Assembly (NCBI GenBank): GCA_041497995.1
Contig: JBGQHM010000068.1
Span: forward strand, 1 to 22,795
DNA: 22,795 nt
From: DATKMS01 sp041497995
GTDB taxonomy: Bacteria; Desulfobacterota; Binatia; HRBIN30
Direction: 5' to 3'
The stretch's first letter is position 1. Every line of letters begins with the position of its first letter. This document shows positions 1 to 8,397 of this stretch, in pieces. A model generated the notes under the pieces. The model was not told the DNA's origin. It was given only the letters and a program-made list of their open reading frames with translations, and made no database searches. A program made the position numbers and the translations under genes.

Positions 1-2518
1 GCACAACGGTCGAGACCGAGGTGCCTCGGATCGTCAACCGATGCTCGGCAGGCTCTTCGTCGAGCCGTACGCTGACCGCATGCGACAGCGGAACGCCGAG
101 AGCTACATGCGCTTCCAGCGGCACGTCGGTGGGGTTGAGCAGCCGCAGGACTATCCCCGACCCGTCTTCCGCCGGTTTGCACGCGCTCAGCAAAATGTCC
201 GCGGGTTCGATCTTCATCAGGGGCCGGTGCTCCGCCAGCAGCGGCGTGGCGCCCGCAGCTACTGCACGCAGGCCGAGCTCGGCGTCGCGGACGGCACCCG
301 AATCGCGGCCGGCAAACAAAGCGAGATGCGCTTCGATCGGCTCAAGGCATTGTGCACCGGGCGTTGGTATCACCGGACCAGCCGGTTGCGGGCGCGTCGT
401 GAGATCCATGCGCGCCAACCAGCCCACGCTGCGCACCATGGTGATCGCGATCACGCCGCCGGCTGTGACCTCTGCTTCGGGCAGGCCGGGCGCCGCGACG
501 GTGAGGCCGTTGGCGCTGACGAAGCCTTGCTGCACGCAGGTCGTGTGCGCAGGATGCACCCACTGACTCGCGTCGCGCGGACACGTGTGGCGACGGGCCA
601 CGTCGGACGTCGTCGCAGCTTCGAACTCCTCCACCGGCTCGCAGGTCGGGAAGAGGAGTCGCAGGCGATGGTCCTTCGCGGTGTTGTCGACACGCACCCG
701 CAGGTCCACTCGCTCCACGCCGGGAGCCACGCGCGCTTCCGTCTCGACGACGAGCGCGACCCGTTGCTCACTGCGTCGCGTACGATCGCTCGCAAGCTCG
801 GCGGGGACGCGCAACGTGCGTCGCACGAGCAAGTGCTGGATGCCGCTCGCATGCACGCGGCGGCGTACCTCGACCTGCTCCAGCGTGATTGCGCCGTCGA
901 CGACCGGATCGAAATCGTAGGTGTCGCCGCGGTCGCCAACATCCTCGATTCCGCATAGCCCGGCGTAGGTTTCGGTTGCTGTCCGCAGCTCGAATGTACC
1001 GTCGTCTGCGACGCGCACCGCGAGAGTGCCGCTGGCAATCTCGCGTCCGTCATCCTCGACATCCGGGTGCGCTCCAGCCGGCGCCACCGCAAAGCGCCGC
1101 CAACCGAAGGCCGGGATATCAGCGGCAACGAACTCGATACTCTGCGGCGGGATCTCCGGCGTCAGCTGCAAGCGGCGTGAGACGTCGTCCGGAACGAGAC
1201 GCGCCGGCTGTTGGTCCACTGTGAATCCGGGAGTCGTCATGCCGGCAAGTACCCACGGGTGCAGCGACATCTCACGTGCCGTCTCACCACCGAACCCGAA
1301 CCAGACGGCGGGATCGAGCGGCAGCCGCACCACGTCGGTACGCGGATGCGGCGACGGATTGAAGACCGCAACGTCGAAGTGATCACTCGCCGGCGTGCGG
1401 CGTTGCAGCCCGAGGCCGGCAAGGCGCTCGAGCACACGCGTCGTAGTGTGGTGTGCCAGTTCCTCGGCCGTATCGTAGCGCGCCTGCATCTGTTCATGCA
1501 CCCGATCCAGCGAGCAGCCGCAGATGGAATCGTGCGCCTGATTCTGCAAGAGGGCGCGCCACGCCAGGCGCAAGGCCGGGCGCTCGTCAGGCGTCCCAAA
1601 CAAGCGGCCGAGCGCGCTCCACGGTTCGGCCCAGCCTTCGAGGAGCGCCTCGGCGCGGCGGTTGCGCAGCTTCAGCGGCATGCGCGTCGACCACACGCCC
1701 GGGAGCAGGTTGGCCGTACGCGCTCCAGTGAGCTCGCCGCGGAAACGCGGCACGTCACGCGGTATCCCGCGTGCGAAGTCTTCGAGCAAGCCGCGTTGCA
1801 CGACCCACCCCGTCTTGGCCGCCAGCCGCTCGGCGACGACGCCAACGTGGGCGTCGGGTTGGGCGTGATCAATCCCGTTCATCAGCAGGACGCAGTCGTT
1901 GCGCGTGCGCAGCGCGAGCGTGCGCGCGAGTCCGGCGAGAAACTCGGCGGCCGCGTCCGGGTCCGTTGGCAGACCGCACGCCGCGAAGTAGCCTTCGCCG
2001 AGATGATGCGCGCGCACCGTGGTGCCGTCCGGCGCCTCCCACAGATACTCCGCGGGTAGCGTGTCGATCTCATTGTCGTTGCCACGCCAGTAGACGAACG
2101 GCTCCAGTCCGAACCCGCTGAACAGCTGCGGGAACTGCGCCGGATGACCGAACGAGTCGGGCGTGTACGCGACGGTCGAGACCGGACCGATCAGCGCACC
2201 GCTGCGGCGGCCTTCCAGCAGGTTGCGGATGTGCGCTTCACCCGACGGCAGCAGCGAGTCAGGCTGCACGTACCAGGGACCGATGGCGATGCGGCCGGCT
2301 CGGCACGCCGCCGCGAGCGCCTCGCGCCGCTCGGGCCGGATCTCCAGATAGTCTTCGAGCACCACCGTCTGCCCGTCGAGCAGAAAGTGAAACCCGGGAT
2401 CGCGGTCAATCAGCTCCAGGACGTGGTCAATCGTGTCAACCAGGCGCGCGCGGAACGCTTGGAAGGTGCGGTACCACTCACGGTCCCAGTGCGTGTGGGA
2501 GACAACGACACACTTCAC
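1..2518 (-). CDS. GH38 alpha-mannosidase (C-terminus off window)
   Basis: Retaining glycosidase of family GH38 that cleaves alpha-mannosides (or mannosylglycerate-type substrates). The minus strand is open for 839 codons with no stop before the window edge. The N-terminus has the family metal-site motif VSHTHWDREWY (residues 6-16). The nucleophile motif PDSFGHPAQF places the catalytic Asp near residue 121, GIDH follows near 217, and QAHDSICGCSLDRV near 330-342, then a beta-rich C-terminal half. All these motifs read in one frame. The start chosen is GTG at 2518, with a GAGG 10 bases upstream; an in-frame GTG or TTG about ten codons earlier is also possible. No signal peptide is seen, so it is probably cytoplasmic. 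Bacterial members are usually 850-1000 residues, so little should be missing. It diverges from the GMC operon. The family is certain; the substrate is not. Confidence 0.93.
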   Translation of the reverse strand, partial: MKCVVVSHTHWDREWYRTFQAFRARLVDTIDHVLELIDRDPGFHFLLDGQTVVLEDYLEIRPERREALAAACRAGRIAIGPWYVQPDSLLPSGEAHIRNLLEGRRSGALIGPVSTVAYTPDSFGHPAQFPQLFSGFGLEPFVYWRGNDNEIDTLPAEYLWEAPDGTTVRAHHLGEGYFAACGLPTDPDAAAEFLAGLARTLALRTRNDCVLLMNGIDHAQPDAHVGVVAERLAAKTGWVVQRGLLEDFARGIPRDVPRFRGELTGARTANLLPGVWSTRMPLKLRNRRAEALLEGWAEPWSALGRLFGTPDERPALRLAWRALLQNQAHDSICGCSLDRVHEQMQARYDTAEELAHHTTTRVLERLAGLGLQRRTPASDHFDVAVFNPSPHPRTDVVRLPLDPAVWFGFGGETAREMSLHPWVLAGMTTPGFTVDQQPARLVPDDVSRRLQLTPEIPPQSIEFVAADIPAFGWRRFAVAPAGAHPDVEDDGREIASGTLAVRVADDGTFELRTATETYAGLCGIEDVGDRGDTYDFDPVVDGAITLEQVEVRRRVHASGIQHLLVRRTLRVPAELASDRTRRSEQRVALVVETEARVAPGVERVDLRVRVDNTAKDHRLRLLFPTCEPVEEFEAATTSDVARRHTCPRDASQWVHPAHTTCVQQGFVSANGLTVAAPGLPEAEVTAGGVIAITMVRSVGWLARMDLTTRPQPAGPVIPTPGAQCLEPIEAHLALFAGRDSGAVRDAELGLRAVAAGATPLLAEHRPLMKIEPADILLSACKPAEDGSGIVLRLLNPTDVPLEAHVALGVPLSHAVSVRLDEEPAEHRLTIRGTSVSTVV

Positions 2519-2583
2519 ACCAGCGCTGTACCTCAGTGGCGGCACCAACGCCAGATCTCGCGGCGCTGGCGCGACCTTCAGCG

Positions 2584-2613
2584 TTGACTTTCGCGGCGCC
2601 CGTCACGTACAAA
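2584..2613 (+). promoter_or_regulatory. Candidate sigma70-type promoter for the GMC operon
   Basis: TTGACT (2584-2589) and TACAAA (2608-2613) are separated by 18 bases in the divergent gap between the mannosidase and the GMC operon. It points right and would give a leader of about 75 bases. This is by-eye matching only. Confidence 0.4.
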
Positions 2614-2693
2614 TCGAACAGTGGTCATCGAGGAGTCGTTCACGTACCCGCGAGGAGTAGACGCCGCGTCCACATGGTCCGGCGCATGAGCTG

Positions 2694-3590
2694 ATGGTCA
2701 ACCTGTACGACCGCAGAACGTTCCTCCAGCTGCTCGCCGCCAGCGGTGCCGCGGTATCGCTGCCATGGCTACCCGGCTGCGGTGGAACCGTAGTCACAGG
2801 CTCCGCACCGTCCGCGACCGGCGAAGCGCACTTCTTCACTGCCGAGGAACGCCGGCTGATTGAAGACCTTGCCGCTGCCATCGTGCCCGAGGACCAAACA
2901 GTCGGCGCACGTGGCACCAACGCGGTCGAGTACATCGATCGCTTCCTGGCGGTCTTCGACAACAATCCACCACCGATCTACCGTGGCGGCCCGTTCAGCG
3001 GTCGGGCACCGTATCCCGATTCAAAGACCGGAGCACCCACGACCCGTTTCCCCGAGAACTACTTCCAAGAAATCCTGCCGCTCTCGCGCATGCCGGAGCT
3101 GTCTTTCCGCATGCTCCTCGATGGCAGCGACGCGGTGCCGAACGGCAACATCAACGCGCCGCTCATTCCGCCGACGAAGGGCTTGCGCGCGATCTACCGC
3201 GAGGCGATCGCATCTCTCGAGGCCGGCGCAAAAGCGGCGGGCGCCGACAGCTTCAGTGACCTCGACGACGCGGCAAAGCTCCAGGCCCTCGGCCACACCT
3301 CGGCCGACTTCCGGCAGGCACTGCTGACACACATCGCCGAGGGCATGTTCTGCGCACCCGAGTACGGCGGCAATCAGGACCTGCGCGGCTGGCGCGACTA
3401 CTACTTCGACGGCGACAGCCAACCGCTCGGGCACACGCTGTTCAATCGCGAGACGCAGACGTTGTACGACCGACCCGATCAGCCGAATCAAACCATCGAT
3501 CCCAACCAGCCGAACAACGGCCTGGAGCCGAGTGTCGTCACGTTCGTCGCACAGATCGCCGCGCTGACCGGCGGCAAACGTTTCTTCTGA
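2694..3590 (+). CDS. Gluconate 2-dehydrogenase subunit 3 family protein (Tat-exported, probable lipoprotein)
   Basis: Small partner subunit of a membrane-associated flavin dehydrogenase, 298 residues. Family members accompany GMC-type dehydrogenases and assist export or assembly of the flavoprotein. The N-terminus carries a twin-arginine motif (DRRTFLQ, Arg7-Arg8), a hydrophobic stretch and a lipobox-like LPGC with Cys29, so the protein is probably Tat-exported and lipid-anchored. The body begins with HFFTAEERRLIEDLAAAIVP, typical of the family, and has the late motif EYGGNQDLRGWRDYYF near 222-237. The ATG at 2694 is chosen because ATGs just upstream run into a stop at once; there is no strong Shine-Dalgarno. 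The gene ends 8 bases before the GMC gene, so the two form an operon. No cytochrome c subunit gene follows. Family confident; substrate unknown. Confidence 0.88.
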   Translation: MVNLYDRRTFLQLLAASGAAVSLPWLPGCGGTVVTGSAPSATGEAHFFTAEERRLIEDLAAAIVPEDQTVGARGTNAVEYIDRFLAVFDNNPPPIYRGGPFSGRAPYPDSKTGAPTTRFPENYFQEILPLSRMPELSFRMLLDGSDAVPNGNINAPLIPPTKGLRAIYREAIASLEAGAKAAGADSFSDLDDAAKLQALGHTSADFRQALLTHIAEGMFCAPEYGGNQDLRGWRDYYFDGDSQPLGHTLFNRETQTLYDRPDQPNQTIDPNQPNNGLEPSVVTFVAQIAALTGGKRFF

Positions 3591-3598
3591 GCACACGC

Positions 3599-5335
3599 AT
3601 GGCGTCCCTTCCCTCGAAAGTCCCGAACGTCCTGGGGAACAGCAGTCTCACGCAGTTCGATGCGGTGATCATCGGCAGCGGCGCCGGCGGCGGCACTGTC
3701 GCACGCGTGCTCGCCACCAACGGACTCAAGGTCTGCGTGTTGGAAGCGGGCAACAACTACTTCAGGGGTCTCGACGATCCGGCGCCCGGAAATCCCATCT
3801 CGCTGTTCTCGAGCGACGAGGTAAAGTTCAGCGCGCGCAACCTGATCGCCCAGCAGGTGTTGATCGAGCCGCGCACCTTCCGCAGGGCGGAAGCCGATGG
3901 GCCGCGCGTCTTCATCGGCGACGTCGACAACACGCCCAAGACCGTCGGTGGCGCGGCCGTGCATGCGGACTGCAAGTATCCGCGGTTCAACGATTTCGAC
4001 TTTCAGATGCGCACGCTACTGGGCGACATCACGGGTGCCAGCTTCGCCGACTGGCCGTTCAGCTACGACGAGCTCGAGCCATATTACGCAGCGACCGAGC
4101 GCATCGTCGGAGTGCAGGGCAAAGCCGGCGCGAACCCCTTCGAGTCACCACGCAGCGGCGAGTTCCCCATGCCGCCCGGGCCAGCGATGTACGGCGCCAA
4201 CGTGATGGCGGACGGCTGCCGCAAGCTCGGCTACACGCCGTTTCCGTATCCGTCGGCGATCACCTCGCGCGACTATCGCGGCCGCCCGCCGTGCAATGAC
4301 TGCGGCTTCTGCGGCGGCTACGGCTGTCCGAACAATGCGAAGTCCTCGCCCGCGGTGACGGTGCTGCGCGACGCGCTGCTCACCGGCAACGTGCAAGTGC
4401 GCTACAACTGCATCGCCACCAAGGTCGCGACGACGGCAGACGGCAGCCACGCAACCGGCGTCGACTACCTCGACCCTGACGGCAAGGCGGCGAGCGTGCG
4501 CGGTGACCGCGTCGTCATCGCGTGCAACGCCATCGAGTCCGCGCGTCTCTGCTTGCTCTCCGACCTGGGCGGACCGGGTCTCGGCAACTCGTCCGGCATG
4601 GTTGGGCGCAACATGATGTTCCACTTCCAGACGATTGCCGTCGGCGTCTTTCCGCAGCGTTTCCATGGCGAGCGCGGCCGCTCGATCACCACAGGTATGG
4701 CGGATTTCCGCGGTGTACCGAACGATCCGAAGCGGCCGCTCGGCGGCATCATCGAGCTCGGCGGAGTCAACTCCGAGAAGATCTCGGACGTGGTTCAGTA
4801 CATGGTCACCTTGAGCAAGCGCGGGGCCGAGTTGAAGGCGTTGCTGCGGACGCCGCCCTTCGGCGCGCATCTCAACTCGATGACCATGCAAGCCGAGGAA
4901 GCGCCACAGCTCACCAACCGTGTCGACCTCGACCCGGACATCAAAGACATCAACGGCCTGCCTGTGGCCCGCGTCACGCACAAGCAGCACGCGTGGGAGC
5001 TGGCGACGCGGCGGTTCTATTCCCCCAAGCTGATCGACATCCTCGGCGCATCGGGCGCGCAGTTCGCGTTCGTCTCGCCGCCCTACGATGGCGGCGTGGC
5101 GCCGACCTCGCGTCACAACATGGGCGTGCTGCGCATGGGCACTGACCCGGGCACCTCGGTCACCGACGGCTGGGGCAAGTTCCACGACCTCGACAATCTC
5201 TACTGTGCCGACGGTTCGCTGTTCCCCACCGGCTCCGGGCACAACCCGACGCTCACGATCCACGCCTGCGCCCTGCGCGTCGGCGGGGCGATCGTCGATG
5301 CACAGCATCCGGAATCAGTCATCGAGAGAGTCTAG
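3599..5335 (+). CDS. GMC family FAD-dependent oxidoreductase
   Basis: Flavoprotein dehydrogenase or oxidase of the glucose-methanol-choline family, 578 residues, acting on an alcohol or sugar and probably exported with its Tat-bearing partner encoded just upstream. The FAD-binding GSGAGGG lies near residues 26-32 with the ribose-binding Glu near 49. The C-terminal domain shows RHNMGVLRMGTDPGTSV and ends with FPTGSGHNPTLTIHACALRVG (His548-Asn549 in the active-site position). A Cys cluster C232-x2-C235-x2-C238-x4-C243 could bind an iron-sulfur cluster, as reported for the catalytic subunit of bacterial FAD-glucose dehydrogenase; that assignment is inference. It has no signal peptide of its own. 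Its 3' end lies about 100 bp from the first moxR-end repeat, so it marks the left border of the island. Confidence 0.92.
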   Translation: MASLPSKVPNVLGNSSLTQFDAVIIGSGAGGGTVARVLATNGLKVCVLEAGNNYFRGLDDPAPGNPISLFSSDEVKFSARNLIAQQVLIEPRTFRRAEADGPRVFIGDVDNTPKTVGGAAVHADCKYPRFNDFDFQMRTLLGDITGASFADWPFSYDELEPYYAATERIVGVQGKAGANPFESPRSGEFPMPPGPAMYGANVMADGCRKLGYTPFPYPSAITSRDYRGRPPCNDCGFCGGYGCPNNAKSSPAVTVLRDALLTGNVQVRYNCIATKVATTADGSHATGVDYLDPDGKAASVRGDRVVIACNAIESARLCLLSDLGGPGLGNSSGMVGRNMMFHFQTIAVGVFPQRFHGERGRSITTGMADFRGVPNDPKRPLGGIIELGGVNSEKISDVVQYMVTLSKRGAELKALLRTPPFGAHLNSMTMQAEEAPQLTNRVDLDPDIKDINGLPVARVTHKQHAWELATRRFYSPKLIDILGASGAQFAFVSPPYDGGVAPTSRHNMGVLRMGTDPGTSVTDGWGKFHDLDNLYCADGSLFPTGSGHNPTLTIHACALRVGGAIVDAQHPESVIERV

Positions 5336-5436
5336 GGCCTGCGGCCAGCGTGATTTTTATGGCCCGCTCCCCGTTGGTCGCTCGGGGCTGCCAAGTCCGA
5401 CAGGCTGCTCGGACGGCTGCTTTACCTTTGATCGTC
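5336..5436. other. Gap between GMC gene and island border
   Basis: It contains two short hairpins (CCCCG/CGGGG, and GTCCGA/TCGGAC with an 8-base loop) but no clear T-run, so I do not call a terminator. Without the island this would be the whole gap between convergent GMC and moxR genes. Confidence 0.4.
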
Positions 5437-5482
5437 ACTGATTGAACCGCGGCCCCAGATCCGCCCACGTCGCCGGATAGCG
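5437..5482 (-). repeat. DR1: 46-bp copy of the moxR 3' end (att-like)
   Basis: These 46 bases are identical to 13422-13467, the end of the intact moxR gene, in the same orientation. Read on the minus strand they encode RYPATWADLGPRFNQ followed by an in-frame stop (TGA here, TAG in moxR, because the base at 5436 differs from that at 13421). Similarity stops abruptly on both sides. It is the left border of the island. Confidence 0.92.
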
Positions 5483-5505
5483 ACAGTATCAACGGCCGCT
5501 CCAGC

Positions 5506-5934
5506 CTATGCGGACGCCGTGCCTCCTGCAGCGGCCGGATTGATCAAGACTAACCTCGGGAAGTACTTGCGATAGAAGCCACGGTCGCGTGAGAGTAGGC
5601 GCGAAGTGCGTGTTTGCGCGTGCCCACCAATCAAGAAGTCTGGCAGGATTCGCTCACGAGGCCCTCCCACCTCTCGGTACTTCTTCCAAGCACGAGCGGC
5701 AAGATCGCAGGCTGAGCGGGTGAACGCCTGCAGGCCAATCTGGCGGTCCCGTAAGAACCCGTCGCACGATCTGCGGTCGGGGAAATGAACGCACAATTCC
5801 GCGTACACAATGTCGCAAACGACCAGTCTACCTTCGCTGCTGCAGGCCACGAGCGCCTTCAGCGAGGCGTCGAGAAAATCAGGATTCGGGCGCAACACAT
5901 CGAGGAGGACGTTAGTGTCCACCGCCGTGATCAC
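5506..5934 (-). CDS. vapC: VapC-like PIN-domain toxin
   Basis: PIN-domain ribonuclease, 142 residues, presumably the toxin of a type II pair that cleaves RNA when its antitoxin is lost. The N-terminal AVDTNVLLDVL carries Asp6, YAEL carries Glu46, and the conserved acidic positions continue with Asp99 in LPDFLIGGHA and Asp117 in SRDRGF, giving a complete active site. The start ATG overlaps the antitoxin stop by four bases (ATGA), so translation is coupled. The stop lies only 23 bases from DR1, which puts this gene at the extreme left of the island. Base composition is visibly less GC-rich than the flanking GMC gene, consistent with transfer. Confidence 0.9.
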   Translation of the reverse strand: MITAVDTNVLLDVLRPNPDFLDASLKALVACSSEGRLVVCDIVYAELCVHFPDRRSCDGFLRDRQIGLQAFTRSACDLAARAWKKYREVGGPRERILPDFLIGGHAQTRTSRLLSRDRGFYRKYFPRLVLINPAAAGGTASA

Positions 5935-6170
5935 CGACCCCTCACCATCTCGATGTACTCATCCACGGATGGGTTGCCCAAGTCCTCAAAGCTCTTGCGG
6001 CAATACCCGATCCATTTATCCCAGCCGTGAGCCTTGCGAGAGCTAGCTCTCTTGCGGATGTATACGCGGCCGTTTTCGGGAACCAACTCAACGTCGGTGC
6101 CAGGCTCGAGTCCAAACTGCTTCTGCACTCTTTTGGGAATCCTGATCTGTCCCTGCGCAGCGATCTTCAT
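5931..6170 (-). CDS. vapB: VapB-like AbrB-type antitoxin
   Basis: Antitoxin of 79 residues with an N-terminal AbrB/MazE swapped-hairpin DNA-binding domain, seen as MKIAAQGQIRIPKRVQKQFGL followed by PGTDVELVPENGRVYIRKR (residues 1-41). The C-terminal tail, including WDKWIGYCRKSFEDL and SVDEYIEMVRGR, would wrap the PIN toxin. It lies upstream of the toxin with a 4-base overlap. The protein probably represses its own promoter: a promoter-like pair and a 7-bp perfect inverted repeat lie just upstream. Confidence 0.9.
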   Translation of the reverse strand: MKIAAQGQIRIPKRVQKQFGLEPGTDVELVPENGRVYIRKRASSRKAHGWDKWIGYCRKSFEDLGNPSVDEYIEMVRGR

Positions 6171-6176
6171 GTGGAC

Positions 6177-6224
6177 AGTATGAGCACGCGGACAGAAATC
6201 TCAAGCGGCGTGCGCCGACGCCGC
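6177..6224 (-). promoter_or_regulatory. Candidate vapBC promoter and operator-like inverted repeat
   Basis: Reading leftwards, TTGAGA (6204-6199) and ATACTG (6182-6177) are 16 bases apart and end just before the vapB start, giving an almost leaderless mRNA. Directly upstream is a perfect 7-bp inverted repeat GCGGCGT/ACGCCGC (6205-6211 and 6218-6224). CTGTCC occurs twice in the last 30 bases before the start. By-eye evidence only. Confidence 0.35.
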
Positions 6225-6264
6225 GCTCCGCGGCTGATTTCGCACCAATCTCTGAACACGCTTC

Positions 6265-6468
6265 ATGGATCCTCGTACCCCGGTAATGCTGGCTCATCCA
6301 GTTCAATCACGGGTTCGTTGCTCGGACCGTCATAACGCGCCGGCAACGTGCCCCGTTCGTACCCGATCGCCCAGCAGACGCGCAGCCCGACCTTGTTCGA
6401 GAGGCCGAGCCAGGCTCGCGAGCCATCAATGTCGTCCCCGCGTCCTCCTAGGGCCCTCGTCCTGGATC
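6265..6468 (-). pseudogene. C-terminal remnant of a TOTE-type helicase
   Basis: The minus strand has about 67 open codons with no good start, ending at a TGA at 6265-6267. The reading includes LRVCWAIGYERGTLP and EPVIELDEPALPGYEDP. This aligns with the C-terminal tail of the primase-helicase encoded at 10431-12932 (YRAIEYKQAAVPPGYEG and DEPVVERDDEAFLGI): shared AI-Y, a Pro 7-8 residues on, Y(E/D)G, and EPV(V/I)E. The primase and helicase core are absent, so it is a decayed or replaced homologue. It sits beside a toxin-antitoxin pair at nearly the same spacing as in the intact copy (95 versus 82 bases to the TA start). Confidence 0.7.
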
Positions 6469-6572
6469 GCTACGATTGAAAGCTGGCCGCGTTACGAGTA
6501 AGCGGGCGCAATGGCGTCCACTCTAGGTCTAGGTTGGCGAAAAAAGCTGGTCCCGGCCGCACACGGATGCTT
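6469..6572. other. Junction between helicase remnant and mcrB
   Basis: About 100 bases without a gene. At 6470-6488 a string CTAC-GATTGAA-then-GGCC weakly resembles the start of the moxR-end repeats with a one-base deletion and four mismatches. The mcrB promoter should lie here, but I see no convincing -35/-10 pair. Confidence 0.3.
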
Positions 6573-8396
6573 ATGAGCGAGCCCAAGAGCAATCGCTTTA
6601 CTAAGTATTTTCCGCTCGTGCTCGATGCCCTGCGATCGGTCGACCCGCTGCCTATGCGCCCGACCGACGCGCTTGCTTGGGTTCGCGACCGCGTCGACGT
6701 TCCAGAGGAAGACTTGTCTCGGAAGATCGTCAATGGCCGCCAGACGATCTTCGAAAACGACGTGCACTGGGCGCGATTCTATCTTGCAAAGGCTGGGCTC
6801 ATTGCGAGCCCCAAGCGCGGCCTTTGGGGCCTGACGCCGGCTGGGCGCGATACTCACCTCACGACCGAGACCACATGGGACCTTTATGTCCGCGTCCGCG
6901 ATGCGAACCGACCGGGCGCGGCAAATGAAGCCACCACGCCCGCACCCGAGCCCGATCTTGCAGACGGGGGCCCGTCCTTTTGGTTTGCCGGAGCGGTCTG
7001 GGACACCGAGGACCAGACCGAGCGTTTCCGCGCCGAGGGCGTTTGGATCAACGGTTATGACGACCAGCTCAAGGACCTCGTGGCCCGCATGAAGCCGGGC
7101 GACCGGATCGCCATCAAGGCTTCATTCGTCCAGAAATACCGGCTGCCATTTGAAGTGGGCGGGGCACCCGTATCCTGCATGCGGATCAAGGCGACCGGCA
7201 CGATCACGGGGAACAAGGGCGACGGCAAGACCGTGACCGTCGACTGGGACCAGCCCTTCGTACCGCGCGACTGGTATTTCTACACCCATCGCACCACCCT
7301 CGTCGAAGCCGATACCGAAAGCGAACTGGCGTTGAAGCTGATCGACTTCACCTTCGACGGGGCTTCCCAGGACTATGAGTGGTGGCTGAAACAGCCGTAT
7401 TGGGCCGTCAAGTATTATAACGTGAGGCCGAAGTCTCCCCTACCCGGTTTGAAGCCTGGCGGTGAGAATGATGATGATACGGAACCGGACCACGACAGGC
7501 TGACCTATACGCTCGCCGACATCGTTGCTGACGGCGGTTTTGTACCGGTCGAAGCGCTCGAAGAAATCTTGAAACGCTGGAGGGCGAAGAAGAACCTGAT
7601 CCTTCAGGGCCCACCCGGCACGGGGAAGACCTTTCTCGCCAAGCGCCTGGGCTATGCGCTGATCGGCTCGAACGATCGCGAGACGACCCGCTCGCGTTTG
7701 CGCGTCGTCCAGTTCCATCCCTCGCTCGCCTACGAGGATTTCGTACGAGGCTGGCGGCCGAAGGGTAAAGAGGGGCTCGACCTCGTTGACGGCATCTTCA
7801 TGCAGGCGATCGAGGCCGCACGCAGCGAACCCGACCGGGAATTCGTGCTTGTCATTGAGGAGATCAACCGCGATAACCCAGCCCAAATTTTCGGTGAGCT
7901 TCTCACCCTCATGGAAGCCGGCAAGCGGCGGCGCGAGGAGGCGATCGAGCTTGCCTATCGGAGGACGGACGGCGAACGGGTCTTCGTGCCGGACAACCTC
8001 TACGTCATCGGTACCATGAACATTGCCGACCGCTCTTTGGCGCTGGTCGACCTGGCGCTTCGGCGTCGCTTCGCCTTCGTCGATCTCGAACCGCGCCTCG
8101 GACCAGAATGGAGGGCATGGTGTGAAGCGCGTGGGTTTGGGACCGATGTGATTGATCTCATCGCGGCGCGTATCGGCGCGCTCAATGCGACGATCGCCGC
8201 CGCGCCTTCGCTTGGACCCCACTTCCGCATCGGCCACAGCTATGTGACGCCGGACCAGGACGAGCGTCCCGCCGATGCGCGGATCTGGTTCCGCGCCAAG
8301 GTCGAAACGGAGATCGGGCCGCTCCTCGACGAATATTGGTACGACGCGCCGGAGACCGCGAAGAAGGCGCACGCTGACCTCGTCGTGGGGCTCTGA
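6573..8396 (+). CDS. mcrB: McrB-like AAA+ GTPase of a McrBC restriction system
   Basis: Motor subunit of a modification-dependent restriction system, which uses GTP to translocate DNA and activate the McrC nuclease. About 607 residues from this start. Residues ~8-95 resemble the Mrr N-terminal winged helix (KYFPLVLDALRS through WARFYLAKAGLIASPKRGLW). Residues ~125-275 form a beta-rich domain (FWFAGAVWD through LPFEVGGAPVSCMRIKATG) that may be the modified-base reader. The AAA+ domain follows: GPPGTGKT at 346-353, VLVIEEINRDN near 424-434 and MNIADRSLALVDLALRRRF near 482, all McrB hallmarks. The ATG at 6573 precedes the conserved domain directly; ATG at 6567 and TTG at 6534 are in-frame alternatives. 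mcrC starts one base after its stop. Codon choice differs from core genes, suggesting transfer. Confidence 0.9.
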   Translation: MSEPKSNRFTKYFPLVLDALRSVDPLPMRPTDALAWVRDRVDVPEEDLSRKIVNGRQTIFENDVHWARFYLAKAGLIASPKRGLWGLTPAGRDTHLTTETTWDLYVRVRDANRPGAANEATTPAPEPDLADGGPSFWFAGAVWDTEDQTERFRAEGVWINGYDDQLKDLVARMKPGDRIAIKASFVQKYRLPFEVGGAPVSCMRIKATGTITGNKGDGKTVTVDWDQPFVPRDWYFYTHRTTLVEADTESELALKLIDFTFDGASQDYEWWLKQPYWAVKYYNVRPKSPLPGLKPGGENDDDTEPDHDRLTYTLADIVADGGFVPVEALEEILKRWRAKKNLILQGPPGTGKTFLAKRLGYALIGSNDRETTRSRLRVVQFHPSLAYEDFVRGWRPKGKEGLDLVDGIFMQAIEAARSEPDREFVLVIEEINRDNPAQIFGELLTLMEAGKRRREEAIELAYRRTDGERVFVPDNLYVIGTMNIADRSLALVDLALRRRFAFVDLEPRLGPEWRAWCEARGFGTDVIDLIAARIGALNATIAAAPSLGPHFRIGHSYVTPDQDERPADARIWFRAKVETEIGPLLDEYWYDAPETAKKAHADLVVGL

Positions 8397-8397
8397 G

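Noticed and set aside
41..958. 305-codon plus-strand open frame at the left edge
   Set aside because: It lies opposite the GH38 mannosidase, whose motifs run in one minus-strand frame across the region.
4145..5308. 387-codon minus-strand open frame inside the GMC gene
   Set aside because: Val/Ala/Arg-rich shadow of a gene with strong GMC motifs.
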